Shown: piece by piece, positions 47,662 to 59,060 of the stretch
Layout of the letters: each line of letters starts with the position of its first letter
Position numbering within the stretch: position 1 is the stretch's first letter
DNA from: Oxytricha trifallax
Taxonomy: Eukaryota; Ciliophora; Spirotrichea; Sporadotrichida; Oxytrichidae
Assembly: GCA_000711775.1 (NCBI GenBank)
Contig: ARYC01017080.1
Location: 1 to 64,000 of the forward strand
Length of the DNA: 64,000 nucleotides
Direction: 5' to 3'
Made by a program: the position numbers and the translations under genes
Notes under the pieces: model-generated
Seen by the model: the letters and a program-made list of their open reading frames with translations, nothing else
Databases searched by the model: none
Told to the model about the DNA's origin: nothing

Positions 47662-48256
47662 TGAGTAAAAATATAAATATTCGCCAGAAATTAGGAAATT
47701 AATCAAGAATAATCTATAGTATTTTGTAATTAATTAATTTATCAATTTATTAATAATCCTAATTTACTAATTAAAACCACACTCCAACCCAAATCTATAT
47801 ATGGTTTGGGATAGAGTGTGGTAGAGTGTTATTTCAATTATATATTTTTATTATCTTTAAAAATAACATTTCATTTAATAGAGATGACATTTAGTTTTTG
47901 ATTAAATTATAAAATTCATTGATTCATTATATATCACGGTTATTAAATGATTAATTTTTAAACTATTTTGATATTATTAATTAAAATACAGTAAAAAATA
48001 AATAAATTATTTCTAAATAAAAACTAAATGTCATCTCTATTAAATGAAATGTTATTTTTAAAGATAATAAAAATATATAATTGAAATAACACTCTACCAC
48101 ACTCTATCCTAAACCATATATAGATTTGGGTTGGAGTGTGGTTTTAATTATAAAATTAGGATTATTAATAAATTGATAAATTAATTAATTACAAAATACT
48201 ATAGATTATTCTTGATTAATTTCCTAATTTCTGGCGAATATTTATATTTTTACTCA
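47662..48256. mobile_element. Foldback element
   Basis: Inverted arms of ~240 bp starting TGAGTAAAAATATAAATATT, loop about 115 bp. Each arm contains its own smaller hairpin: ACCACACTCCAACCC pairs with GGGATAGAGTGTGGT in the left arm. AATGA-like sequence occurs at both edges. No coding capacity. Confidence 0.8.
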
Positions 48257-48499
48257 TTGTTACGACACATCGATCATAGATATTGCAAAACTTCTATATG
48301 CCAGAAATGACACCTGAATATGCAGTTTTAATGACACCCCGTCTCTGTGAATGTCTAGGATTCCTGGCATTCTTTAATAGGCTGAAATTGTTCTACTAAA
48401 ATATATCTATTGGTCTTAGATTAATTGAGCTTTGGTGAAGAAGTATAATGCAGTCACTTGTGATTTTTATTTCATTATAAAATTGCAATTCACACAAGT

Positions 48500-49440
48500 T
48501 TCAAGAGAGATAAAGTATAATATTTAAGGGCTGCCTCTGAAAAATCTAGCTTCAAGCCAACTTTTCATTAGAAGTTGATCAAATTGAGGTGAAGAAATCA
48601 CTGAAAAGTTCAAAAAAAGAATCAAAATGGAAAGAATGCAAATGATGTGGATGATTGCGAGTCAGGGTTTGTCTTTGGTGCCTTAGGAATCAGTAGAAGA
48701 TCTTAAGAAAATACAATACTATTTATCAAAATCTGGTTATCTTAGAGCATACACCAAGGTATCATCTCTAAATCTTAAAAAATTTCTATCTAAGATTAGC
48801 GGAAGATAGCCCATACTAAAGAAAACGCATATTGCAACATAAGATATCTTCAAATTGTCTTAACTGTAGAGATCAAGACATTTGCAATAGAGTCTAAGCA
48901 AATCTCATTAGGTGGGCTTTGAAATAAAGATTCTAGCTTATCTTACCTCAAAAGACAGATGTATGAGTAGGAGATTTCATCTCCCTTCGTTTTTGGATGG
49001 GGAATTGCGTGGTAGCCCTGTAAGTTACTCATTCATAAAATTTTCTGTCTGTTCGTTTGCAAAACCAGTTACGAAAAAAGACTATAAAATATGGCAAACA
49101 TTAGATTCTTCTTTTATTATCATGAACAAATGCAATTGAGACCAGTGCATGAGGTTAGATGAAGCATATAATTATTTTGAGATAAATCAAGATTCTAAAT
49201 GAAGACCAATTAAGCTCAAAGAGAGGTTGAAGAACATAAAAGAAGATATTGTACGTAATAATATCACTCCTTCAATATTCCCTTACCTTTCTCTAAAATA
49301 TCAGGAATTCGAACTTAAATACTTGATAGTGACAAAGAGATAAGATTTCAAGTCGATGGAAATTCAGAACTTGCAAAACCTAAATACTTTGCCGGTCTTC
49401 CTTGCCTGTAGAATGATTAATATGGAATTTTGATTTAAAA
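48500..49440 (+). CDS. Candidate coding region, unknown protein
   Basis: The plus strand in code 6 reads AASEKSSFKPTFHQKLIKLR, then in another frame KMERMQMMWMIASQGLSLVP, VEDLKKIQYYLSKSGYLRAY, SKDRCMSRRFHLPSFLDGEL, VTKKDYKIWQTLDSSFIIMN, KC. A TGA at about 49138 lies between two TGCA copies 15 bp apart; removing one copy and the intervening 11 bp keeps frame and gives NKCMRLDEAYNYFEIN, so this may be a very short IES with a TGCA pointer. Another TGA at about 49200 is unexplained. Then KERLKNIKEDIVRNNITPSI and so on to about 49430. GC is raised. Family not recognised. Confidence 0.42.
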
Positions 49441-49799
49441 ATTTAAGTATATGGTCAGAGAAAAATGTAGGAATCAAGATAACTGACATGGCTGAAATTG
49501 GTAAAACTAATAAATAATTAAAAGTGATAATAATTGTGTAAACGTAATTTAAGTAAAGTATGTTATTTTCTAATTATGGGCTTAGCTATTTTGCAATAAA
49601 TAGTTTTTGCATGTATTTTATTTTTCATTCACACTAAATTTACATTTTGTATTTAAAATGTAAGTTTCAAGATTATTGGGAATGTAGTCATGCTCCATCA
49701 TCGTTTAACAAGTTTTCAATTTTGATCTTTTATTATTAATTTTAATTTATCAATTTAATGTTATAAATTATGATTAAGTAAAAATTTGCACAAAATATA

Positions 49800-50115
49800 G
49801 TAAGCTAATAATATCGGGATAATAATTGTGAAAAGCATAGCTTGTTTGATGAAACAATTGATAAAGAGAGTTTTTGTGCTTAGATTTAAAAGAAATGTAG
49901 GGGACTTCAATAGAACAAGTCGAAATGACAACAATAAAAGCTGACCCTACTTGTATTATAACGTAAAAGATCTTCATCAAATGAGTGAGACTTAACTCAA
50001 TGAGATGGCTATAAATTGAGAGGAAACCGCAATGAAATCATCCAAGTGGATTATGATTATGAGAATAAATAAGAAGAAACAAAGTTTCATGTAAAAATCA
50101 TATTGGATTTGTATT
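49800..50115 (+). CDS. Candidate coding segments
   Basis: Overlapping plus-strand frames read NCEKHSLFDETIDKESFCAQ, then KRNVGDFNRTSRNDNNKS, and LRGNRNEIIQVDYDYENKQE with ETKFHVKIILDLYLS and a TGA near 50117. Frame changes intervene, and the hydrophobic minus-strand frame here is a shadow. Unknown. Confidence 0.27.
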
Positions 50116-50236
50116 TAAGTTGAAATTTAATAATGTTGCATTCTATTTATTTCAAATGGTTTATTTTTTGGTTAATTTTATTTACCTCAATATTGACTTA
50201 CTACTAATACTGTTGATATTCAGAATCAATTATTGA

Positions 50237-51016
50237 AATTTAATTAAAAGCACTATTTTATCTAAGATTTATTTAAAAGTATAGGAAGTGATATCTAATG
50301 ATGATGAAATTCAAAATTTGCTGGAATTCTATCAATCAGCATATCTCATTAAATTTAAAATGATTTTGCCAATACATAATGATATTTAATGTTAATATGA
50401 CAACATAAATGTAAGTGATTCTTCAATAAGCAGGAAAATATTATAAGAAAGAAAAGAGAATATAGTTATATCAACTGAGTCAATTTTAGTTGTAGTAACA
50501 TAATAGAGAAGATTCTTCTTTAAATAATACATAAAAGAATATAATGTCTTGAGATTTACTGATAATCAATTAATTAATAATGAAGTGCTTTAGTTTAAAT
50601 ATTAAAATATATACATTATAGAAATGAATAATGTTACATAATTATAATTATTTAAAATATTCGGGGATAAATTATTCCTAAATAAAATAATTAAGCCTCA
50701 TTCAAACGAATAGAAAAATATAACAAGGCAATATTCAATTGCTTCAAAAATATATCAGATTCTTTATGAAACTTTAATTTATAGTTCATAATTTTAATAA
50801 GCTTATTATTTTTTTAAAAAACTAATACTCCAATATATTGATATAAAAAAGATATTAATAAATACCGCTATAAACTGTAAATTTTAAGAATTTCCTATTT
50901 TTTAAGTTAATTTCAAAGTCCTTTAAATTTATCTTATTTAAATGTCTAGTCACTAAATAAAGATGTCTTATGCTAGCTCTTTATAACATTTTGGTTTGTT
51001 TATTCAGATATATTGA
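50237..51016 (+). CDS. Long code-6 ORF, unknown protein
   Basis: 259 codons open between TGAs; the first ATG is at 50360. It starts with acidic/polar sequence (EVISNDDEIQNLLEFYQSAY, CQYDNINVSDSSISRKILQE) and becomes F/I/K/N/Q-rich toward the end. Frames this long are expected by chance several times per window of this composition, so only the first half has real support. No family recognised. Confidence 0.28.
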
Positions 51017-51370
51017 TGGCAATTTCAATAAGGTGATGCGATTGTATCTTTAACTCAACATGTAATTTTCTCCCCATGAAAGGGATCTTATTTCTCCTCC
51101 TTCCTAATCCACTCAAACAATTGAATTATTCGTTTGAATTATAACTGTTTTTCTTCAGATTCTATCTTAATCTATCTCTGAATAAAGAAGATCATTGAGC
51201 TAGCTCTTACTCTGCATTCTGTTTAAATTCCTCATTTAAAAGTATTAAGCTTTACTTCTAATTAAGTTATGTTTTACTATTTATTCATCATTATTATCAG
51301 CCACTCATAACCACAAAGGCATTTTTGACGAAGAAATGTTAAGCTTTATTATCTAAAAAATACCAAATTA
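51010..51370 (-). CDS. Candidate coding segment
   Basis: The minus strand reads VADNNDEQIVKHNLIRSKAQ, MQSKSQLNDLLYSEIDQDRI, then in another frame EEKQLQFKRIIQLFEWIRKE, EKQDPFHGEKITC and a TGA. Charged, coiled-coil-like. Convergent with the plus-strand ORF before it. Unknown. Confidence 0.27.
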
Positions 51371-51689
51371 ATATTACCTTTAACATTTATTGTATAAAAT
51401 GCTCTATGGAAATTAAAATAGGGTCTCATGCTAACCAGAAGTGTAATCATAGAAGCTTTCATCATTTTATATTTGATACATTAAAATTTTTATATTATTA
51501 CTAATATTAAACAACTAATCCTAATTAATGCACATTTTTAATTTTTTATATATTTAGTTCCTGAATATTAAATTTCTTAACATGGTTAGCGCTAATCTAT
51601 ATTAATGCATCACATTAATTAATATCTAATGATATACAATTAATCTGTATCATACTCCTACTATTCTGATTTTCCTATCATTTTAATCA

Positions 51690-52210
51690 ATCGATTTAAA
51701 TCGAAAGTTAGAATGACTACACATTCAAGGCAACCTAAAATATATTCAATGTTTCTTAATTCCCTCTCTATAAGTACAGACTTCGATCTCTGTATATAAA
51801 TTATTTCAAATAATTATAGATTTTTAGTGAGATTAGTAGACTGGCTGTAATTAAGTTTTGAAATAATATGCCCATATTCAGCAAAAGCGTGATATATTGA
51901 AGAACTGAGTAGATTACAGATGTGAAGAAGCTATCTATCTAATGGAAAATAAAAATGGATGTTTAAAATAAATTGAGAGAAAAAGACTTGAAATTAAAAC
52001 TGTTAAAATTACTAATTTTTGGTTTTTTTTAGAACAAGAAATTGCATTTGCGGATATTTCAAAAAATTAAATACTCATAAATTAAGTAAGCAGTATTGTA
52101 TTAGTTGTGTTTTTAAGAATAATAATAAAATGAAAATACTTATTTATCAAAGAATTCAATCGAACACATTTAATTGATTCTTTACTTTTACATATAAATA
52201 AATTATCAAT
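51690..52210 (+). CDS. Candidate coding segment with in-frame TGAs
   Basis: One plus-strand frame reads ESQNDYTFKATQNIFNVSQF, SEISRLAVIKF, TGA, NNMPIFSKSVIY, TGA, RTEQITDVKKLSIQWKIKMD and onward. Protein-like but twice interrupted. Decayed gene, or MDS with tiny IES, or chance. Confidence 0.25.
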
Positions 52211-53764
52211 GATTATAAACAATTAATTTTATCTTACTATTTTTAGATTGTTCAATTTTCATTTGAAAAGGTAAGTAAACTTATTGATTGATTATATTAA
52301 TTTATGAAGGAATAATTTTTCAGGATATATAGTATATAATTAAAATGTTATCAATCATTGAATATGCTGACTCTAAATCACTTAAATAAATTAAACAATT
52401 TACTAATAGTGATCTCAACTAATAATTTAAAATTCTTATTTCAGGTAAAACAATCACTTTCACCATTTATATTATTCGCTTTTGTTTAGTTATCCTTAAA
52501 AATGAATGTGAAAAATCCCAAAAATTAAAACCATTTATACAATATTTGAAGGCATGGATTTTGTAAACTGTTGTAAGAGAAGAGAACAAATTATCTCATG
52601 TCATAAAGTCAACTAATCTAATTTAACTTTAATGATAAATAATAACTCTTCAGAAAGAAAAACGAAACACTGAAAGTGTAATTAGTTTCCTAAAAAGTAA
52701 GAAATCGATTTGATTGATACTGACCAATTGTGTGAATTTGATAAAAATGATTACAATTTCCAGAAATAAATAATCTACAATTAATTCACGCTATTTTATT
52801 ACTAATTTTATTTAAATATTAAAATTGCGTGTAGAAATTGAAGATTATTTATTTATTTCTGGAAATTATAACAATTCTCATCAAATTCACTCTTAGAATT
52901 ATAGTCTATAAAGTTTGCACTATCTTTAAAATCAAGAACTAGAGATTCGATAGCTATCTCTGTCTTTGATATTTTCACAATGTTTCAAATTTTAATACTA
53001 ACTGGTATTTATTCAGTAAGATTTACTCTATTGTAGTATTGAATTTTTTATGAAATTTCATTAATATTTCCAACTTCAGGTTGAATCTAAATTTGATTTA
53101 TAAAGTGGAACTACACTTAGTCTATATTGTTGTGGGAATAAATTAATTTAGGGAAATTTAATTTATTATCTTTTTATTTAATGATAATTAAAAAATACAA
53201 GGGCAATTGGAATTAAATAACTTATTTTTATACTATCAATAACAACTTAAATTTACAATTGAATTATTTATGAGTGATTTAAGGAAGTAAGATATCTTGA
53301 TTTAAAGCAAAACATCAATAGTTATAAGGTATTTTTTGTCTGTTAATGGCCAGTTTAATCATTAAATTTATAACAGCAACTTATTCACTATCAATGCATT
53401 TTTCATTGAATACAAAATAGCAAGGTTTGGAGGTATTTATCGTAAAAATACTAATTTTCCTACAATTTCTAGATTAGTTAGAATTTATTCAAGTAAAAAC
53501 ATATAAATATATAGCTTCAATAGCATTTTTGTAACTTACTATTTGGTTGCCAACAAGTTCTCCTAATAATGGAAGTAGCATTCAAACATTATTAGACTAT
53601 AATCATCAAGGTTACTTCCATACTAGTTTAACATGATCTCAATTGAATTGAAATTGCTATTAAGGAAGTTATGATGTTTAAAAAAAAATTTTATTATTTA
53701 AATTTTTCAATAATTATAATTGATATTAACCTATAAAAAATAAATGCAACTCTATGCTAAAACC
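52211..53764. other. AT-rich tract with a small inverted repeat
   Basis: Inverted arms of about 50 bp at roughly 52733-52790 and 52838-52895 (AATTTCCAGAAATAAATAAT and its complement). Otherwise no feature recognised. Confidence 0.5.
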
Positions 53765-54590
53765 ATGGAACTCAACCTATCTAATTTAGACATGAAAGAA
53801 CTTTCAGATTCTCTTAAGTATTCTATAATTGATGTTTATGATAATTGGAGCTCACCAGATTTCTTAAAGAAGCTAATCCTAAACCAAAGAAACTCTTTCT
53901 AGGATGTTTTTGAATATTTAATAATATGTTTATTGTTTCTCAAATAATTTAGGAGAATTATAGCGACTTTATCAGCGTTAACTGGTGCTACCTCTGTAAT
54001 TTTTAATTGGCAAGAGTATAAAATGAGATATCAAACTGATTGCTATTATTTGTTTAATTATCAGGATATTATTGATAGTTAATACAGTACGAAAGTTAAT
54101 ACTAGGGCTTAAGCCAGTTATCAAAATATGATAAAGAAATAATTATAATATTTTTACATAGAGCGTTATTTATTTATGAGAAATAAACAAAAGAGCTATT
54201 TTATTTAATGCACAATTATTAAATTAAAAATGTAGAATAATTTAAGACATATTGAGAAGTCTTGAGGTATGGGTCACTTAATAATTCAACAATTACAAAA
54301 TATTTCCAAGTCAAAAGTTTTAACTCATAATTTTTTGGCTTATCTCAATATATGTTTAGAAATTATAGTTCCCATTAACAGCTAAATCCTTAGGATGCCA
54401 ATAGAGTCTAGTCTACTAGAGCTGAGTCTTTTTCTCAATAATTCTAACACCTCGTTTCAAGCACTTAAAAGTTAAAGTATCAAAGAAGTCTTTTGCTTGT
54501 ATGACAACTCATCCTTCTTAATAATTAGTCCCATCGTTCCATCTCACTGCTTCTCAGTTCTTTAAAATCTATGGATAGTGTAATTATGAT
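53765..54590 (+). CDS. Candidate gene, unknown protein
   Basis: From ATG 53765 (MELNLSNLDMKELSDSLKYS) a code-6 frame runs 166 codons: VYDNWSSPDFLKKLILNQRN, IIATLSALTGATSVIFNWQE, SQYSTKVNTRAQASYQNMIK, to a TGA at 54263-54265. The same frame continues GMGHLIIQQLQNISKSKVLT ... NSNTSFQALKSQSIKEVFCL, SPIVPSHCFSVLQNLW to about 54590. Composition is protein-like for the first ~120 residues and for 54390-54580. The single TGA leaves open whether this is one gene with a short IES, or two. Not recognised. Confidence 0.36.
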
Positions 54591-55027
54591 GAGATTTTGA
54601 ATTGTGAGCAATAATTTTACATTCTACATTAGCCGAAATGGTAAAGTTTGAGAAATCATACTAAGTTGTAATTAAGCTTACAATAATTTTCAGATTACCT
54701 TTACCACTTAATACTATACTATTAAATGGTCATAAGTAATATTATCAAGTTATTATTATGTATTGTGAAAAATTAATCAAATTTTTTTTTAAAAAGTGAG
54801 ATTTTACTAAAGACTTATTTGTTATAATTTAAATGAGATGGCATAAAACAAGTAAATTTTCATATTTTTACAAAATTTGATGTAGACTTTTAAAAATTAA
54901 ATTCTGAACAATATATTGAGTGACTTATTTTAAGGAATTTCTATAAGAGGCTCATGAATCTACTCATGATTCAAAACAATTAATCAGAAATATTGTTCAA
55001 ATTTTTAAGATAATATTTAATTATATA

Positions 55028-55030
55028 ATA

Positions 55031-55064
<34 letters not shown>

Positions 55065-56690
55065 TAATCCACATCGTGGGCTCAAGGCCCCCCGGATGTA
55101 TATAGTTGTTATCACTATGTAAGGGACAAGCTCTTTATAATTAATTTAGAACATTCTGATCAAGATATAATAGGTTTTTTCATCTTCTTCCTCTTCTGCT
55201 GTTTCCTTTCTTCTTTTTGTTGTTGCTGTGTCTTATTTTGTTTGGTCTATTGCTCTTTTTTTTGAGTGTTTCTTTGAGTTTAGAATTTGGATGTTGTCTC
55301 CAGATTCTTTGAATCTAATTCTGTTGTCTAGAGCTTTGATTCTTATAGAGAAGTTAATCTCTTTGAAAGTTATTTTTTTTTTGGTCTTGTGGGGAGGAGT
55401 TGAATTATGTCTGTTTTTATGAAGTATGCGTGTTTTTGAAGACATTTTAGGTGGATCCTTACTCTGTTTGTGTATTCTTCTGGTTAGACGTTGATCAAGA
55501 TGCAGCTCTTGTCGGTTGCCTTCATGTTTTTCATGATAATTAAGGCGAAAAGTTTTATCAAGCTTACTATTTCATTGGTTACTACTGCTCCAACATGATT
55601 TTGGATAGCAGTTTAAAGGGTCCCGTCATTTTAGTCGAAGACGCCTTTTGCTATTGCCTTGGTTAGGGGAGAGAACAGTAGAAATGCTTTGGCGAATTAA
55701 TCAATAGTTTGAAAGTGGATTGTGCTTGCGCACTAGTTCAAATTGAAATGCAGCTTCTCTGTTGTCTAGTCTGTCTTGGAGTTAGGCTCTGATAATTTGT
55801 TATTACATATATAGTAGGTCTTCTTTTATAATTAATTATTATTAATTAATAGTTGGATCCAAAACTATTAATTAATTTTCTTCTATTAGTACAAATTTAT
55901 TTTAAGTGCGTCAGTGTTATTTTTCATTATATCGTCAAGTGAGTCTTCACTTAAATTAAGTAGGTCTTTGTAGTACTACCTAGTCCCCTCTTGATAGTGA
56001 GACTGGAAATGGTGTTCTGGGCCTAAAAGGGTTTGTTCTACGGAATCTTCACTGTACGATTCATCACTGTAGATTTGTTTTTTCCGTCGCTCCAGTTGGA
56101 GTCGTCTTCATCTTCGTAGATGATTTTCTTTTCAATTTTCTTGGGGGCCTTGGCTTATTCCTTTTTTTGTGGGTAGTAAGGTTCACTCTAGATATCAAGA
56201 ATTGGAGTCTGCGTTTTTAGGTTTGGGGAGTCCCAAGGTCTTATTTCTTGTTTTGTTTGGATGATGTAGGGGCTGGGTGCAGGTGCATCCTCTGTTTCTT
56301 CGGCTATTACTCTCTTAGCTTGTTCAGTTTAAGGTTTAATGAACTTGTTGTTGACTCTTAGAAGTCTGAGTAGTTGGTATGTTTATATGATCCATAGTTA
56401 GTGGGTCGAATCTTCGTTTTCAGGTAGGTACTATAGTTTATTCAGGACTCGTTGATGTGCTCATGCCCTTTTCAGATGATTCTTTTGATGGTCTTTGTTG
56501 TTTCTGATGACCTTTGTTGTTTCTGATGACCTTTGTTATCATTTTGGCTAGCTGTGTAAATTTTTTGTTTTCAGCTAGTGTGTAGATCAGATCTCGGTCT
56601 GATGCGTTTAGTATACCTATTCTGTGTTTGTTAATTTTAAAAATTTTTTACATATTTAATTACATAAAATTTTTTAAAAAAATGCAGGAA
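55028..56690 (-). mobile_element. LINE-like element, longer copy 2
   Basis: A minus-strand element ending in a (TAA)n run (about 55028-55062 on the plus strand), with a GC-rich piece just before it (CCGGGGGGCC, near 55085) that could fold in the transcript. The protein block 55.2-55.8 kb is homologous to copy 1. Upstream (55.9-56.65 kb) lies extra coding sequence absent from copy 1. No terminal inverted repeats. The 5' boundary near 56690 is uncertain. Confidence 0.55.
55170..56640 (-). pseudogene. LINE-like element protein(s), copy 2
   Basis: Reading leftward from 56640: NKHRIGILNASDRDLIYTLA, SKESSEKGMSTSTSPEQ, then EETEDAPAPSPYIIQTKQEI, RPWDSPNLKTQTPILDIQSE, IYSDESYSEDSVEQTLLGPE, and after further frame changes RLDNREAAFQFELVRKHNPL, INVQPEEYTNRVRIHLKCLQ, KHAYFIKTDIIQLLPTRPKK, GDNIQILNSKKHSKKR and an acidic end (KETAEEEEDEK). 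The last blocks match copy 1 residue by residue. The proline- and acid-rich N-terminal half resembles gag/ORF1-type proteins in general character only. At least three frame changes make it a pseudogene as written. Confidence 0.55.
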
Positions 56691-57290
56691 GGTGATTATG
56701 GCGGACATGAATTTTGGAAGATCTAATAAAAATTCAGATCAAAAAAGGATTTTATTGATTTCCCCACATTTAAAAGTAAGTTTCAACAATTTTAAAGTTT
56801 GTAGAAAGATATCATTTCTCTCAGATCAGCAAATACAATGTGATTATTGAAGAATTTGCTTGATGGCGCAAAGACTATATGAAAAGTTAAAAAGTGTAGA
56901 CATTTTATTTGCTTCACTATTAAGAGCTCCCAAACTATTGACACTGCAATTTATTAAGTAAAATTTTCTATGAGGAGATTGATAAGTTATGTGGTGAAGA
57001 TAAAGAGAGCTGGTCATATACATAGAGGATAGGGCTACTATACTTAACTTTGTTTTGAAAAATTCTTCATCACTAAAAAAGGCTCTACCAAGATTGTGTG
57101 TAATTTCACAGAAAAGTGAATGTGGTGATAGCTCCTGTTAGGAAGCATTCTAGAAATTCAGAAAAAATTTCTAGCTTTGTTCAAAAGTAGAGCCCAAATA
57201 AGTTGGACAAATTAGTGTATTAAAATGACAAGAATACTCGATCACTATGGAACTCTATTCAAAATGACCAAAATTAGTTATATAATTGAT
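56691..57290 (+). CDS. Candidate coding segments, unknown protein
   Basis: Plus-strand blocks: EGDYGGHEFWKIQQKFRSKK with DFIDFPTFKSKFQQF; FYEEIDKLCGEDKESWSYTQ; and RKHSRNSEKISSFVQKQSPN with KNTRSLWNSIQNDQN before a TGA near 57285. Three different frames, so MDS with gaps or a decayed gene. The short ATGCAGGAAG at 56684 resembles the inner end of G-tract elements. Confidence 0.3.
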
Positions 57291-58080
57291 TATATTTATT
57301 TTTAAACATTGAGTCCTTGTATTTTAAATTTCTGCATTACTTTTATTTTATTTTTGTGAAAATTCTTCATGAATATTTAATTGATTTAATCATAATTAGT
57401 TTCACAATATTGCTTAAATACAAAACATTAAGATTTTATAATTCTTTAAAATAAAAAACTGTCATTAATAAGAAGTTTATAAATTAAATTGTATTTAAAA
57501 GAGTAAAAATGAAATATAAATCTCCTTTTTGTAGATAAGCTATGAATGTCTGTAGTAAAAATTATATAAAGGCAATTGATGATTTTAATTATTTCATAAC
57601 TCTCCAACTTAATTATGTTTTCACGAAGAGACCCAAATATACTATATAATATTGTGAAATATTTACTAAAATATTTATAGATATTTTAATATAAATAGAC
57701 AGTAATATTTATATTAAGCTGAGTAATCTCCCTAAAAATTACAAATTAAGCAATTAAATTATTTCGAGGAGGTTAAATTACTGAAATTGGTGTTAATAGA
57801 AATTTTAAAAAATAATATGAAAATACTAACATTCTCTTACAATAAATTAAATCTCAAAATGGCCCTATCAATTTAAATAAATTTATAACATTTTATGGTA
57901 TGAATTAAATAGATTTAATTTTGTACATTCTAATTCATTAACGTTTTTTTATTAATCTAAACTACTTTTTAAATTTCAAAAATTCAAGATTAATAAATAA
58001 TTTAAATTAATCAAATAATATTGTAGGAATACATTTAATTTTGGATGGAAAATATAAATAAAGTATTTAACATTAAGTTA
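57291..58080. other. AT-rich tract, no gene seen
   Basis: No motif recognised. Confidence 0.45.
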
Positions 58081-58082
58081 TT

Positions 58083-58370
58083 GGTAGTTAACTTTCTTGA
58101 AATTCATAGAAAATGGCACTTAATTAAAAAAGAATTCATAATTATCTATACATAATTATTGGCGATACCCACCTCTTTCGCATAAATGAAGTGATAACTA
58201 GTCTTTAATATTGTTGATTCTTCTAAATGTTTATTATGCTTAAATTAAAGACTAAATATCACTTCATCAATGCGAAAGAGGTGGGTATCGCCAATAATTA
58301 TGCATAGATAATTATGTATTCTCTTTTAATTAAGTGCCATTTTCTATGAATTTCAAGAAAGTTGTTGCTA
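58083..58370. repeat. Foldback repeat
   Basis: Inverted arms of about 115 bp (58083-58197 and 58251-58370) around a ~55-bp loop, nearly identical. Inner arm tips carry GGCGATACCCACCTCTTTCG, which recalls the hairpin in the nested element at 38.9-39.3 kb. Confidence 0.85.
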
Positions 58371-58379
58371 TTAATTCAG

Positions 58380-59060
58380 AAGTATTATTTTTTTATCAGA
58401 ATTATAAAATCTTAATTGAAGAAAGAGTCTCACAGTGATCTTATATTTTGCTTCTCAGGACTGTGAGGGCTTGGATTAGATGATGAATTTATTAATTAGT
58501 AGGAAAAACATAAAATAAACATTTAAATTCCTTCATAACACTCTCAAACAGATGACTTTATGAAATTTATTATGAAAATTTCTTAATAAATTTTCACTTT
58601 TCATAATTTTGCCTATACAAATTATTTTTTATTTTTAATTCTCTATAAAACATGAAATTTGGGAGGTTATATGGATTTTTTAAAATGTCACTTTCGAAAT
58701 TAGAGAAATTGTTCTGTCAAAAAAATGTATTAAAATTCAAATCAAAATTCCTAAAAATTAATTAAATTTAAATGAAATTAAATCAAGGTGTAATATTAGA
58801 GACCATGAATAGCAAGGGAAGGTACTTTATACTTGTGTTTGTAAAATTACGAAAAAATTATTTATTTTTTATCATAATTTGAAACTCTTATAATGATGAA
58901 AGAGTCCCTTTGTGATCTTATATCTTGCTTCTCAGGGTCCAGAATGCACTGCAAAGATGCGCAATTAATCTATTAGTGGGAATTATAGAAAATGAAAATT
59001 AGTATTCATTCATAACACCCTTTTGAACATATAACTTTATGAAACTAGTCATGGCCACAT
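58380..59060 (+). repeat. Dispersed repeat R, tandem pair
   Basis: Two direct blocks, about 58390-58580 and 58870-59050, share GAAAGAGTC, GTGATCTTATAT, TTGCTTCTCAGG, TTCATAACAC and GACTTTATGAAA-type stretches. The same blocks occur inverted at 34.6-35.3 kb. Non-coding. Confidence 0.65.

Noticed and set aside
12600-54590. Lone in-frame TGAs in many candidate frames at places where Trp would fit (for example near 12640, 19430, 31070, 38650, 42960, 51850, 51890 and 54263), suggesting TGA might be read as Trp.
   Set aside because: The securely identified proteins (TBE transposase, NEK kinase, MORN) use TGG for every conserved Trp and have no internal TGA. The other frames are not independently proven coding, so Trp 'fit' is subjective. 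Decay or short IES explain the TGAs.
55228-55445. Small ORFs on both strands read with the standard code.
   Set aside because: They are shadows of the LINE-like protein read in code 6 on the minus strand.
56680-56696. A fifth G-tract element.
   Set aside because: Only ATGCAGGAAG after an A/T run is present; there is no G-run and no partner end.
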